Shown: positions 33,864 through 47,938, numbered from the stretch's first letter. The stretch is DNA of 64,000 nt from Lepisosteus oculatus (GCF_040954835.1 NC_090707.1:21160570-21224569), one strand, 5' to 3'. Notes: a model not told the origin generated them from the letters alone. Program-made: numbers and translations.

Positions 33864-35497
33864 CTGTTGGTTTTAAGGGAGTGAAGTGGAAAAGAGAAGA
33901 AACTCTTGCTGAATTCCACAAATTAATTAAAGAGTTTTGTAATGTCAGAACCTGGAATCTGCTGATTTGTGAGGTGACTGTTGGCAAACAATTAAAAGTG
34001 GCTGTCTGATACATATTTAGTGTCTTGTTATCATAGTTCCCTATTTGGTCAGGTTGAGAGGACAACTGTAATACACAGTTAAAACCTATGGTTATACAGT
34101 AAATATTTACCTGTAGTAATCAAATAATTTGAATCTTTATGACGGAAGACCAAAACGTTTAAACAGAACACAGTATCATCTGTTGTCCACTCACTTTCTG
34201 TATATTCTATTTATTCCACATCATTTTAGTACACACAAACTGCCATTTGACTGTCATTTCAAACATCAATCCAACACTTGATGACAACACCAATGCTCTG
34301 TGATTGCTCCCAGCAGTGTACAACAAATATCATAAATAGTAATTATCATTTTGAAAGGAAAAGACATCACATATTAGCTTTCCAATACAAATGTTTTTCA
34401 AAATATTCCCTATTCTAGTGGCTGCCTCTATGATATAAAGATATACAATCCCCAACAGAAGTATGCAGATACCGCTAACGTGGTGCATTATGGAGTGATA
34501 CTTTACATTATCATCATGACAGACAGTTTATTTTTATAGTTTGCAACATGGAAGTGACCAAACAACTTCTTAATGGAGATTGTAGTTTGTGTTTTTATGG
34601 CACAGAAGTATAAAATAAGAAAGATAAAACTTGTTTAACTGATCAAATCCTCAGTAGTAATGTCCTGATTAAAGTTTCACTACAGATTTTGTAATAGGAG
34701 AAATGATTAAAATGTTTTGTGAAAGCAATTGCTGAGGTTCCTAATTCCAGTTTGAATTAAAATAAGAGGTCACATCTTTATACTAGAGGTAATTTGTGTT
34801 GGTGTATTCTTGCTTCTTAAAAATCTGGATGTGTACTAGTGTTGTGGAAATTCACTATTAGTACTACTAGTACTAATATAAGATCATGATATTTGTAATT
34901 GCCACTGTCCTTCTTTGGTGTACTGTATATCCCCAAAATATCTTTTCTCAATAAAACAAACATTTTCAGCATGTTTCACCTTTTATACTGTAGGTACTGG
35001 ATGCTTTTTTAAATTGAGATTAGTAATACATTCTTAATAAGATATTGGGTTTCTTTTAAAACGTACATACATTGTTATACTTGTTTATAGTAATACAACT
35101 AATGTAGAGTTTCAGACTGTTTGATATAAATGTTTGACTTCCCTACGGTATCTTCTGGCACCAAGCTGAATGTTTGAGAAATCTACACTGAAACATGCTT
35201 GCTATAATAGGCAAAATGCTTTACATGAGAGTTTGATGATTAGAATTTGCAGTCTGCAAGAAATGTTTTTTCTTAACCCTGTTAAATGAAGGCATTTAGT
35301 AGTAAACTGCTGGATTATTAAAATCTTGGTTTCTAGTTGTACTATCGTTTTGGTTTTTATATTTTAGCAGATTTAGGAACTCCTCAGAGGTGATGTACTG
35401 TGCTATGTATTACCATATCATGGTAAGCAAAGTTTTATTTCAGTTCACCCAACATAAACAGCAAAAAAAGAAAAGTAATCATGTTTAAAACACTCAC

Positions 35498-35708
35498 AGA
35501 TTCCCAGTCTCTGCTGCACCTTCATGAAGCTGTTGTATGTTCGTTGGTTTCTCATCAAACCCACACTTCCTCTTAATGACATCTTGTGAAAATGTTGACG
35601 AAATGGAGCCTGAGCAGTCATAAGCCACATGATTGTAGCTGAAGGAAGCAGTGTTAATCATACTGGAGCTCTTATTGAGCTCTTTCATTTTAGGTGAAAA
35701 TGTACATT
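35498..35708 (-). CDS. Candidate exon of an unrecognised gene (exon D)
   Basis: A 211-bp open segment with strong acceptor (TTACCCCCTCAG) and donor (GTGAGT). It encodes about 69 residues, with MINTASFSYNHVAYDCSGS and KRKCGFDEKPTNIQQ, rich in Ser/Thr and with no obvious domain. It starts in the phase left by the candidate exon at 47939-48126. If the donor is not used, the frame stops within the next codon. Function unknown. Confidence 0.4.
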
Positions 35709-35709
35709 C

Positions 35710-38700
35710 TGAGGGGGTAAATGCCTCATGAGAAATGCATCTTACAAATCAAATATATCAATATAGTGCTGATAGAGTGATATAAATGTGATAATAACCA
35801 ACTGTTCTGCCGACTAATTAGTTGTTAATAACGAAGTCTGTTCCTTACTAACGTAAAGACAAGCCTGAGTACTAAAGTTAAAAGTGAGGTGTCTTTCTGT
35901 TCTTGCAAATTCTTGCAACAGACTTTTTCTCTTAATCTTTCAAACCACTGAAATTAATCAAGTAAATATACAAACCTAAAATAAACTACAATCTGAAGTT
36001 TCACTAGTGCTTTTGTATCAAATTGCAGTAAGTGATGTGCAGAGTTTAAACATAATTCTATAGTCATTTAATTTTTATCCAGGTCAGTTTGTTTTTCCAG
36101 TATATCAAGTATTTCCAGATCATTGAGCTCCCTACAGTCCAGTCTACTCAAGGATTACAGAAGACTTTCAAAAAAGAGAGAAATTAGTAATAGTTAACTG
36201 CTTAGCAATAAAAGGGTGTTTCACAGTTGGGGAGGATAACCTCCCCATGACCTTCAGCAAAGATGAGATACTTTGGTCTTTCATTCTGAGTAATGCAATA
36301 CTTTGCAACTTCCTTTACTGCACTGTATGAACACCCAATGCAATATCATTTTTAAAGCTGAATTTGTGTAGATGAAATATGTTTAAAACAACTAAAACAT
36401 TGTACATGGAATTATAAATACCGATTTTTATGTTTTTGATGGTTGGGCACACCCTTGATTGTTACTGTTAATTATATATGGAAATTAATTTTGTTAGAAC
36501 ACTTTGTTGAGCACAAGTAAGTGTAAAGCAGTGCTTGGGTGGGGAGGCCTGTGTTTAGTTCACGTAAGCATATAATTTTTAAGCAATATAATGGTCAATG
36601 TTTTGTCAGGGATGGTGTGTATTTTGTTGTTGTATCAGTTTTCCTCCTTTTCCTCCTTAATCAAGGTCTCCAAGCCTTCCTCACATAAATTGTAGGGCAG
36701 GTGACAATCAAAAGAACTTGAACAGCACACTTAGACACCCATCAATCACCACACAGTCAGGTTTTCTTCAGGATTAAAAGGATTGAGTCAACTATAATAG
36801 TGACTAGAAGTCCCCCCCCCAAAAAAAAAACAAACGTTTTTTTATATTCTTTATACTTTTAACTTTTGAAACCAGGTAGACTATTACACCGATTGAAGCA
36901 AAACTTCACACAGTTTACAAATTTGGCTTATCTTATGAATAATCAGGCTTGCGTCTGATTTGCATTTTCCTCATTGCTGTGATATTTTCTACACTGGGTC
37001 ATCAGCTGCTTCGAAAAATTCGGTCTTTTAGGCAAACTGCATCTATTCAAGAATGTCTTGGCCAATTAACTTCAAAAATAGTACAGTATGGGTCATGCTA
37101 GTGACAGGAAAGCATACTGTATGTTGAAATGGTGCTCCTACAATACATAAACCACAGCTGTTGCCTGTCTGCCATTTAATTAGCAAAATTCAAACCACCT
37201 TCATTGGAACTGTCTTGGATTAATTGGCTTGAAACTTGACAGGTTTTGATGTACTGTACACAGACCAGCGTCAGAACTGCCTTTCATATTGCAACAAGTT
37301 TATACCCTGCACCAAGTGATCACATTTGGCAAAAGAGGCCGCTTCGTCTCCACATCTCCACTTCTACAAAAGATACTTTGAGAATTAACTCCAAAATTCA
37401 AATGTATAATAAAGCTAGAACCATCAGTAACTGTGCGTCATAAGCTCATATTTGAATTCTCCAGCTTTGTTGTATTTTTCACACCATGGTTAACAGCAAT
37501 GAACTCCGCCACCTCACAATGGGGAGGAGGAGGAAGTGTAAGCAGGCTCTTCTGACCTACCAACGCTAGAATCTTTTACAATTTTCTACAATTGCTTTGA
37601 CACATTTCACAAGTGACTGTGCTGACATATGCATGCAAAACTCATAACACGTAACACCTAACACAAAAACCCAAACTATTCAGTCCAGCACTAAAGATCT
37701 GTAACCAGTGCAAAATGAAAAGTTTGTGAGGTGTACTGAACATATCATTAAAACCAAATAATGGCGCTAAAACTTCAAGTAGTTCAAAATTTTCCTTTTT
37801 ATCTTTAAAGCAAAATAATAAAAAAGTATCCTGGATAGACATTTTATTGAATGCAAAATTGTAGCAATATGACGACATAGGATACATGCATTGTTTTTTT
37901 TAATCAAATTCAGTAAATAATGCAATTTAAATTTACTTAAACAAAGAATAACAAAATATTTTAAATAGGCAAAATAAGGTGATCATGTGTGTATATATAA
38001 TGTTATGGACCGTGTCAAGGACTGTTTCTTGAGAATCTCTTATGAGGTCATATTATCATCCATAATGCTTGTGAAGTTTTCATCAGCAAAGCACTGTGGA
38101 AAGCATCTTTGTCATATGATCACATATTTCATCCATCACCTGGTTGAGAGTGGCTTCTTCAGGGTTGAGAAATGGAGAATATAATAACAGGAAAATCACA
38201 TTGAACTAACTGCCAATGTGTGATGGAAGTTTACCCTTTACTACAACACGAAAAATGTAATTCTAGCATTTGAATGTAGAAGGAATTGTGCAGAAGATCC
38301 AGAAGATATCGCAGATGGTCTGAATTGTATACAACAGAATAACAGTCATATAACACATTGTTGTATTGCCTTCATTTTGCCCTGGTATATTGACTATGGT
38401 ACAGTTGCCAATAATATTTTGACAAAATATAATTTCAGCAGATGGTAACCTTCTTCATCAGCATACAGAGACTCATGGCTGTTAACGTGCTACACTTCTT
38501 TGTTCTCTAAAAAAATGATTTTTTATGGTTTTTCCTAGAGCAATCTCCACGGCCTTCCTATTGCACCATGTGGACATGTGATACACTTATATAGAATTCC
38601 ACCATGTCCACCATGCATCACAATATTCATACCAGTATATTTAATGTTCACGTACCTGAATGTACTGCACCTACACTACATTGTACATCTCTGTGTCTTC

Positions 38701-40440
38701 ACTTGTTCCTTAGTTCTTTGAAAAAGGCACCAAATATACAGTATCTATTTCACAGACACTTGATGGCATCAACACATTAAAATACTGTATATAGTTAACC
38801 AAATGTCATTCTGTCCCAGCACCATTTCCACAATGTCTTCCTCCTCCTGCTCTGCCCACTACAGATTTAGTTCCTATCAATACAGCACAGAAGCACACGT
38901 CCAGTTATTTCACAACAACAAAATTTCTTTCAACAATCTCAGAAACTCACAATGTGTTGTTGTTATAAACCTATAGAGATATAGCACATTTTATTTATTA
39001 TTCCAAGCATTATTTTGCTTGCCAAGTAAAAAAATATAATTTCCATTTAATACATCTATCACAAACATTTCTTGATAACTTTCGTAATTATTTGGCATTG
39101 CTAAAGTATTAAATAATATAAAGTATTAAAGATTCATTACAAAAATCCATTTAATGTAACAGAAAATCCACTCTAACTCAGTATCCATGGACATGATTGT
39201 TTATTCAATCTGTTCAGTATAAAACTGTAAAAACATTTGTCTAAATACATTTCTTACACAGAAAATTAATTTGTTTTCCCCAAATATACACTACTAGCCT
39301 TCTAGACCAAGAACTTCTAATAACAGTTTGCCTGAGAAGTAAAATACAGACAAACTTTGAACAGTATTTGGTTGTTGACAGTTATATACTGGAAAATGAA
39401 AGCAAAAAATGAAAATGGAAGCAAAAAATCTGTCAGGTATTAGCATACAATCACTTGTCTTTTTTGAGAATTGTTGGCACACACACAACCTAAATCTTTA
39501 ACATAGTGATGCTTACAGTATGCATACAGCACTCAAAAGTCTGGAAACAATTACAATCCCAATTTACTAATATGTTTGCATATAATATTAATATTTTATA
39601 ATATCCATTGACAAGGAATTTGTCTAACTTGGGCTAAGTGTGATGGAAGCCCAATGTGCCCCTTGGTTTAGGTTTTAGCAAAATTGTAGAATTAGAAAGT
39701 GTATTGCAAGATAAATAAATTGTTAAGGAAGATACTTCAATTATTATATTAAAATTATGGGATAGGCTGCCTATGTGAGCAGGTACAAACTTTAATGGAA
39801 ATACCCCATGTTTATTTTTCAGGCAACACACTTTCACCTATTGTATGGCTTTCATATTTCTTTATTTCCATTACATTTCTGAGTCAGTTATTCCTTTAAA
39901 AATAATATAATGCAATACATCTCTTGTGGTAAAAATGATTTAGAAACATAAGGCTTACACTGAGAAAAGAATACACCATGGCCCTCTCCTAAATAAACAA
40001 ATATGTGAATTTTCTGTTTCACATTTTTGTAAGCTCCTGTATTGAAGATATTTATTATATTTATGCTAAGAGAAAATAAAATGTTGGGGCTGAACTCCTT
40101 CTCAATATCCTTCTCATGTCAGTGCACACAGTAGCCTTACTTTGTACCCTGATCTCATCACATATCAGAAGGCAAGCATATCTTCTCATGCAAAGTACCT
40201 GGACAGAAAACCTTCAAGGAAAACTATGTTGCTTCTGCAGGAGGTGATGTTAGACCAGGAGGTGGTCCTTTCTCTCTGGACCACAATTTTAAACCAATAT
40301 CTCTGTATGGTGACTGGGGACACAAAGTAGCAAGCTGCTCTACAGCCATGCTGCTGTGTTCTTGTTAATAAAACAAATGTTGAATTCTCCCAGAATTCAC
40401 CTGCGCATAACCTGCAAAGATGGATCTTCATTAGATTGGA
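35710..40440. other. Intergenic, no supported feature
   Basis: AT-rich. A poly-C/poly-A run lies at 36812-36832. The stretch 36860-37440 has a slightly different texture and may be an old nonautonomous transposon, but no family or terminal repeats were recognised. If the exon chain at 49891, 47939 and 35498 is real, this stretch is part of its 12-kb intron. Confidence 0.35.
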
Positions 40441-41330
40441 TGACAATGACAAGTTCAAGTTCAAGTTTATCAAGTTCAAATTTATTGTCATTCTACTAAT
40501 ACATATATGGTATACCGAAATGCTATTAGCTAACTCTCAGATGGTAAGAAGAACAAAAAAAACAACAACAATACAATTGTATAAGAAAAGAAAGACAGAG
40601 ACAACAGGCAATGTGCAAAACAACAACAGGTAACAGGTAATGAGCAAAACAACATCAGATGTGCAAAATCGTACATCAACAGAATTAAATAAAGGATAGA
40701 AAATTATGGGGAGTGTGCTTCTTGACATGTGAGATAGAGGTAGATTTCAATACCTCTATCTCACACTCAAATGTGTGTCTCAAACTCAAATGTGTGTTTG
40801 AGTTTTGGTAAGAGAGAAGGCACTGTGAGGTTCAGATCGTAGGTGAGAGAGGCTGGGAGTTTAATAGTTTGATAGTGCAGGGGGAAAAACTGTCTGAGTC
40901 TGGTAGTCCGGGCCTGAGTGCTCCGGTACCGTTTTCCAGATGGTAGTGGGTCAAACAGTCTGTAGTTTGGGTGTGTGGGGTCTTTGATGATGCTTAGAGC
41001 TTTCCTCAAGCACCGTCTGTCATAAATGTCTTATATGGATGGGAGAGCAACCCCAGTGATGGACTGGGCAGTTTTCACCACGCGCTGTAGGACGTTGCGG
41101 TCAGCAATATTGCAGTTACCATACCACATTGTGATGCAAACTGTCAGTGTGCTTTCTGTAGTGCATCTGTAAAAGTTAGTGAGGATCTGGGTACATATCT
41201 TAGCCTTCTTCAACTGTCTTAGGAAGTACAGGCGCTATTGCGCTTTCTTGATCACACAGGTGGCGTTGAGAGAAAAGAGCGATGTTTGACTTTGCCAAGT
41301 TGGGGTTAGGCAAGGACAGATGGGGCAGTT
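40440..41330 (-). mobile_element. LINE 3' part (jockey/L2-like), minus strand
   Basis: The 3' end carries a repeated TTGAACTTGAACTTG tail (40452-40485). The minus-strand frames encode RLYFLRQLKKAKICTQILT, NFYRCTTESTLTVCITMWYG, RNVLQRVVKTAQSITG and DPLPSGKRYRSTQARTTRL, the C-terminal region of fish non-LTR reverse transcriptases. 5'-truncated; stops and frameshifts are present. Confidence 0.85.
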
Positions 41331-42580
41331 GCTAAAAAAGATTAGCTGCAGGGGAAAAAGTTAAAGGCTTTGAAAGCAACTTATTATAAATCAACAGAAC
41401 GCTAATCAGCATGGGTAAGCACAGTCAATATACAGCTGATATAACTATGGAATACGTTTAGCCTTGCCCTGAGGAGATTGCTGAAGGGAAAACCAGTGTG
41501 TTGGGCTTGTAAGACGATGAGCCTGGAGAAGATGAAATGGTCAAGGACATCAGATCATGACTCCCCAACAAGTTAGTCTGGCAATGTGTTTTGTAAGAAA
41601 TGGGTGACATCAACGCTGAGGTGCTGAACCTAGAGGTCTGCTAAGCTATAAAGACTTCCCCACTGATGTGTCAGAATTGCCCTTGGGAATATTGAATTAC
41701 ATCTATTAAGAAAATTTGATGGGTCTTTATTCCAGTCTTAGCATTGTTCTGCAGATACTTTTGACTGTTCCAGTGACAGTGGTACAGTGGCATCAAGAGA
41801 GAAAATCTTCCTTTATTTAAAACTGATGAAAAATTACTAATGTTGTTTTAGAATCATCTGCATGGACTGGTTGGAACAGCATTAGAAGATGAACTGTGTC
41901 GCACGATTTTCTTCACCAAAATAGCTGATGAGTTTGCATGGCTAAAGCAAGGAAGGTCCTCTAAAGGTGAGTCACCATGCTTTTTAATTCTCAAAAAAGC
42001 AATGTCATTATGAATTGTCGTATGACGTTTTGGATGGTGTAAAAAGTCTGCGTAGAGCTCTACCCTGGAGCTCGGATTAGTTAACATCAACACTGAAAAA
42101 AAGCTGAAACCCAGAAATTGTGAAAGAAAATGAAAAAGAATTTGACAATGACGCTACCTGGAAAGATTTAGCTACATGATCAAAATGCAGAGGACTGGGG
42201 TTTGCACATAGGGAGTTTTTGTTACTGTTTCATAGGAAATGAAATTACTAATGAGGAAAAGTATAGAACCTGTTAACTGTGTCTGGTATTGAGACGTACA
42301 GTACAACCTCAGAGTAGTTCATGAAGATGCATTTTAATCCATTTGTAATTATACAACATTGATACAAGAGTTTGTGCTTCAGGCTAGCCTTTAGCAGTTT
42401 ATATGGGGAATCTTAAACAGTTGAGTATACATTAGGTGTTTTGGACAATACTTAATGACACACTGCGAGACCATCTGGTGAGTATACAGTGCCGCTTAAT
42501 TTCAGAAAGCACACTTAATTTGAGGGTACCTTTACAGAGACTACTGGCTATGCGAAGCTATTGATAATTGCTGGCAAAAG
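41330..42580. other. Intergenic, unassigned
   Basis: No confident feature. At 41854-42093 a minus-strand frame (VELYADFLHHPKRHTTIHND, GDSPLEDLPCFSHANSSAIL) looks coding-like and could be a fragment of a transposable element, but I cannot name it. Confidence 0.3.
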
Positions 42581-44720
42581 AAATGTTACTACCACGCACC
42601 ACACCTGACCACATTAATTGTACTCGTTACCTCATTATCCAGTCGCGTCCCTTTTTTCACTATTTAAGCTCCTTGTCCCCACACTTCCTTGCTTGGTAGT
42701 TTGGGTCACAGGCTAGTCAGTTCGCTGCTTGCTTGCTTTCTCTCACCGCGCGCTTTACCTGAATGATTTCATGGATTTTGACCTTTCCTTTCGACCCTGG
42801 TATTTTGCTCTTTTGGACTATCTCAAGGACTTGTTTGCCATCTCGGGCACTCGCTTCGCATATGGTTCAGCTCATTTATCAATGATGTACAAAAAATGTA
42901 CATCCAGTCAGAGTTTTGCCTGCTTATTTCAAAATTTCCAAATAAAAGCACCAATAGGAATAAAGAAAATAATTGTTACAAACTTAAGAAAATGAAACTT
43001 CTTACACCATCTAGGGATAATGTGAGAGCTAGGACCCACTCCCTGTTACTCTCTCCTGCACATGGTCATTTTTTTGGGATAGCCAATCCACATCCTGGGA
43101 GCTGGCTATACGAACCCCGATTTATAAAAATCTAAAGAGGGGTGAGGTAGGAGACCACAGGTGGATGGTGGACATAATTAAATTAAGGGCTACAGAAAGT
43201 GCAAAGAGAAGAGGCTGACATGTACTTTCAAAACTGAAGTTTAAATGTTGCTATCCTCACACAGCTGATACTGCTGCAAAACATTATCTGGGTTTGCAGC
43301 AATCCATTGAAGACGCTGCATCACTGCATATTAGCTTAGATTGCAGCCTTTGCTTGCACGTATAGGAATACAGAACACCACCACCCCCTGGTACACAACA
43401 GACAACAGCTCCCTGCCTGCAAGACAGGAAGCACAAAAGCTTCATTGCAATATTCATGAGACATATGCCTACTTTAAGATGAGGTGGAAACCATAGAGTG
43501 GATGTGTGTAGTTTCAAGGAGTTTGAGTGCACTTCTTGTGATGACAATGGACACCTGGCAAGGTGGTGGAAAACATACAAAATGTTCCGTACAGCAATGT
43601 AGAGACTGCAACTGGCTAATGTGATTGACAGATCAACTGGGACTATATGCGATCTATGACTGCTGTCAAATCTGAGCTTATTGTTGCTACAACAAATTGG
43701 CAAAAAGGTGACAATGAAGCAAACAGCCTAATTGCCAGTTCTGGTTCTAAAGGAGGAAGGCAAACCCTTTTGGGCCACCTTTGGAAAATAAATTGTGGAA
43801 AATAAAATTGTACTGAGCAAGAGTGTTGCAATAGTTTGACAGATTTTAGAAGATCTTGGAGAAATATTTTTTTCTGAGTTGAGCTGGGTAAAGGCATGCA
43901 AACTAAAATATACTTTCATCCCCAGGTTACTCTCACCTTTCCAGTTGACAAGCAAGACCACAAATTCCTGCAGTGGATGCCTAACAAATACCCCTTTCCT
44001 AAGAACGATGAGCTTCTTACAAGGCACTATCTAACAGGAGGCAAGTCATATACCATGATAGACATCAGTATTGCTCCCCAGCTGTTCCCAATCAGTACAC
44101 TGGATTATCTTTTGGCTTTTCATCGGTGTTACAATTTCCCAATGAACCACACAAAATTTCCAGGGCAAAATGCAGTTGTCCTGGTGTATTTAGACAATGT
44201 CATCTTAAGAGGGAAGATAGAAATGGAACATCTGGGCAACTTGGAGGATGTTCTAAAGAGGTTTACAGAGGCTGGCATGTGCTTGAAGAGAGACTAATTC
44301 CCTTGGACAACAGCATCAAAAGTGTCTTTCTTGGCCCCACTTCACCCATGCCTGGCAATAAATAACCAGGACTACACATCCACTCTTAGGCCTTGTGTTT
44401 CTCTTGCTTTTGATGCTTACTTGAAGTGGATGAATGCATATAAATGCATATTGCCAAAACTGTAGTCTCTCACAATGGTACATATTTCACTAGTTTGGAG
44501 TTCCAGAATTTCATGAAGCAAGACAGAACCCATTGCATTAAAACAGCATTATGTCATTCCTCATTCAACAGATAAGCAGAAAAAGTAGTACAGATTTTCA
44601 AAACTACACAAAGGTGGAAGGAGATATCTCCTGTTTTCTTTTCAGTTATTGAACAACACAATACATTACTGTCTCTACAGTACATGGCTGAGTTTCTTGT
44701 GAAATGCTGCTTGCTCACTT
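42580..44720 (+). mobile_element. Decayed Ty3/Gypsy LTR retrotransposon
   Basis: An LTR-like leader with CACTATTTAAGCTCC (about 42655) precedes pieces of pol in the expected order. These are a protease-RT linker (about 43735), reverse transcriptase (43960-44300) with NKYPFPKNDELL, LTGGKSYTMIDIS, VYLDNVIL and LGNLEDVLKRFTEAGMCLKR, and integrase-core pieces (44440-44600) with WMNAYK and FTSLEFQNFMKQD-like residues. The second aspartate of the usual RT Y-x-D-D turn is changed to N, several stops occur, and sections are missing. Inactive. Confidence 0.7.
43896..44297 (+). pseudogene. Gypsy reverse transcriptase fragment
   Basis: 134-codon open frame covering the palm region of a Ty3/Gypsy RT (KYPFPKNDELL, GGKSYTMIDIS, VYLDNVILRGKIEMEHLGNL). 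The central motif is partly replaced by unrelated sequence and the catalytic turn is YLDN, so it would not be active. Confidence 0.7.
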
Positions 44721-45354
44721 GCTTGGATCTGAACTTGATCTTTAACTCCAGTACTTACCAGGGTTTGCCCTTGACTCACTTCTGAGGTCTTATGAGATCA
44801 GGCTGCTAAGAAGAATACTGCTGTTTGTGTCGTTCTGATGTACTCTCTTTGCCCATGATCATTTGTTTTGTTATGTGCTGTTCACCACAAAGACAGCTTT
44901 CATTGGTTCACCAGGTAACACCTTACATGCAGATCGCCTGATTCTCTAATTAGACAAATACCAGTTGCATCTCTCACTGGGCATAAAACATAAGCTGTGG
45001 TTTCAGCTATGCGGTCCACATTTCGCATACCTTTTCAGTGTATATTCTTGTACATGCTGCCTTGAGAAAGCACACAATAAGTTTGCAGAACAGTTGCTAA
45101 CAAGTTTATTAAAAGACTATATCAGCTTTGCTTGTTAGAGTTCAACAGTTGATCCTTGAACAGATAACATCATTAAGAACACATACAGTAACCTGCTAGA
45201 TGTGTAATGTCACGTATTCCACCAGGTACTGGGCTATGCCAGCAATTTAATAGGGAAATTGTGCTTAAGTAATATTAATAAAAATTATCATAATTGGGTC
45301 TCAGTGCTCAAACAGTTCATAATACCTGGAAACGCACATCTATGAGTCTAGTAG

Positions 45355-45660
45355 AGTAAAGATCACAGACAACTGACTATTAAGCAGTGGAGAAAAGCAT
45401 TGTGGTCAAATGAATCATCCTTCACCATCTTCTTGCAAACAGACAAATGCATGTGTGATACCAACCTAAAGAACTCTACAGCCCTGAGTGCTTGGTTACA
45501 ATAATGAAGAGCTCTTTTAATGTTGTGAGGCATATTAGCATGGCATAGTTTGAATGTTCTTGTTCCATTAGAGGGCAAGGTCAGTACAGTGTTTTCTGCC
45601 TTCATCAACAAAGCATTGTGCATTCCTCCTGCAGCATTCCAGACACTGGTAAACTCTATT
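45355..45660 (+). mobile_element. Tc1/mariner-type transposase remnant
   Basis: Plus-strand frames read WRKALWSNESSFTIFLQTDK and LVPLEGKVS, corresponding to the conserved block around the second catalytic aspartate of Tc1-like transposases; here that residue is Asn (SNES rather than SDES). Stop codons interrupt it. Terminal inverted repeats were not found. Confidence 0.6.
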
Positions 45661-45759
45661 CCACGGTATAGTATAGGCTATACTGGTCACACATGGTGGC
45701 CCAACACCCTATTAAATGACTTTATACCCATAAGCAGATTTATAAATTGCTTATTTAAA

Positions 45760-46400
45760 TGTCATGATCGTAATCCCTCCCCTTAAGGGCCCTCCGGCTC
45801 TTTCTTATTTTGCTAACTACGTGCACCTGCCCCCAGTGCTGCCCCTCCTTATTTAAGCCGGGTGCTCTCGCTACTCTGGGCTCTGCATTGGAAGACAGAC
45901 ACCTGGAGGCCTGCCTGCCATCAAGTCGCCCTACGTCTGCGGCTTGAGGGCATAGGCCTTCTATCAGCGTCCTGATCCAGCTGAGTCCGGGGTTCAGAGC
46001 GCCTGGCCTCATCCTGTTTTTATTCCCTGTCCCTGTGCCGGATCCCGTTCCGGTTTTTAACTCTGTTTTGTTACGTCTCGGTTGGATCACCCGGTTTTGG
46101 ACTTTTGGACTTCGCCCCAGATTTCCCCCCTGGACTCCTTGGAGTTGTTTGCCCTGGCTACGCCCCCTGAGCACCAGATCACCATCATCACGCCTCCTTG
46201 TCTGTCAACCCCTCCTGATCCTCATCGTCTCCTCCCTGTCGTCCTTTTCCACGGATTCTACTGTCTGCATAGGGTCCAGAACTATGCTTCATGGGAGCCA
46301 TTAACTACATTTTCCAACTGGCTTGGTGTTTATTTTTATTTTCACAGTAAATGGTTTCTCATTTTTTTCAGACCTGGTGTCAAGTGGGACTGACTCCATA
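45760..46400 (+). mobile_element. LTR-like block, possibly solo LTR
   Basis: GC-richer than its flanks, with TATA-like CTTATTTAAGCCGGGTGCTC at about 45849 followed by pyrimidine-rich sequence, like a fish Gypsy LTR. It contains GGTTTTGGACTTTTGGAC, loosely like the LTR-like leader near 42820. No open frame in it looks like a real gene. Confidence 0.4.
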
Positions 46401-47258
46401 ATTGCTCAGATGATTCTGTGAAAGAAGATTCAGAGCTCAGCAACAATAAGATCATCAGCTCTAGTTGTGGATGTGAAGACAATTGCCAGGTGTTGCAGGT
46501 TTTATCTTTCCTGTGTGTCATAATCTCTGAGTTCTCCCATGCACACAGCTGTGCTTTTCTTCAAACTGGTGCTGTAAACTCTCCTTATAACCATTTCTCA
46601 GAAAGGCGTGAAGCATTTAGTCTGAGAGGATGCTGATGAGGGTGGGGTGAGAGCATGGGTTTGATAAAAATGAGCGTATCTAATTTTATCTAGTATAAGT
46701 GGGCAAAAAAAACAACTGTTTCAAAAAAGCAAAAAATAATCTGTAGTCTTCAGTTTTAAAAAGCTGGCATCCATTGTCTTCTGTAAATTTAGAATCCATG
46801 CAAGAACAAGGGAACATCCTAAGTGTTAAAAACACAGGCATTTGTTGTATTTAAAACCACGTAATCATTTTGGTTTTGTATAGACAGTTAACATAGCCAT
46901 CTTCATTTTTAGATCATGATGCATCCATGTACTGTTAAAGTAACTTGAAATGAAAACTACATAAGTAAGGAATGTCTTACCAGAATGGTTAAAGTAAAAT
47001 GCTATTACTATACTACTGGTATTCCTACTCCTTAACACTAGTACTACTATCAATAGTGCCAACCATAATATAAATGCATTTTAAGGTTTCAGATGTAATA
47101 TTTAATTCTATCAACTTCAAAGGTAGCCAGGTGCCAAATAATCATTATTTTGTTACAGAGACACTTGCTCACTAAAATAAATATACACCATATATTAATA
47201 ATGATTTTCATCTATCCTATGCTTTTGACTTTTAACATCAAACAAAATACACTGTTAA
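46400..47258. other. Intergenic, no feature recognised
   Basis: AT-rich with no convincing open frame, repeat family or RNA gene. Confidence 0.4.
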
Positions 47259-47565
47259 TCCACCCATCCATTTTATATCTGCTTCATCCAATATAGGGTC
47301 ATGAGGGAAGGGGAACCTGCCCCGGCAAACAAAAGGTGCAAGTCAGGATACACCCTGGACAGGATGCCAGTCCATCACAGGGCACACACAGACACAGACA
47401 CGCAAACACACTCACACCAGGGCCAATTTTCTGAGAAGCCACTCAACCTATCAGTATGTCTTTGGACTATGGGTGGAAACCAGAGCACCCAGAGGAAACC
47501 CATGTGAGCAACGGGAGAACAAAGTCCACCCAGATAATGTTGCAATCACCACTGTGCCTCCTACA
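47258..47565 (-). mobile_element. tRNA-type SINE copy
   Basis: CATCCATTTTATATCTGCTT at the tail side, GGACAGGATGCCAGTCCATC, GTCTTTGGACTATGGGTGGA, and AGAGCACCCAGAGGAAACCC, ending at the head near ACCACTGTGCCTCC. One of the best preserved copies. Confidence 0.85.
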
Positions 47566-47938
47566 TGTTAGTGTGAATTTCAATTCTTTTCAGAATCTTT
47601 AACACATGATTGCAGCTTCCAGATTCAGTATTTATAGTGCAGTTCATGCTGTTTCTTTGGAGAGTCTTTTTGATTCAGCCAGAGAGTAGGTTTTGAATTA
47701 GGTCATTTTTATTGCAAAGTACGACTGTACACTTTCATCCTTTACTTGTTTTGGTTTGTTTTTCTATGAAAGTCATAATTGAGAATGATTACAAAGGCAA
47801 GTTGATCTGAAGATGGACAGTACCAAATCCATATTGTTTCATCTTATTGTACACATCTGGTAAAAAAAATAAACTTCAAACATGTGGCTCTTTCTTTTAT
47901 TTAAGACTAAGCATTAGGCAGGATACATTTCTGCCTAC

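Noticed and set aside
45755..46393. Several overlapping open frames of 89-139 codons
   Set aside because: They occupy both strands of a GC-rich LTR-like block with low-complexity translations; none shows a domain or splice support.
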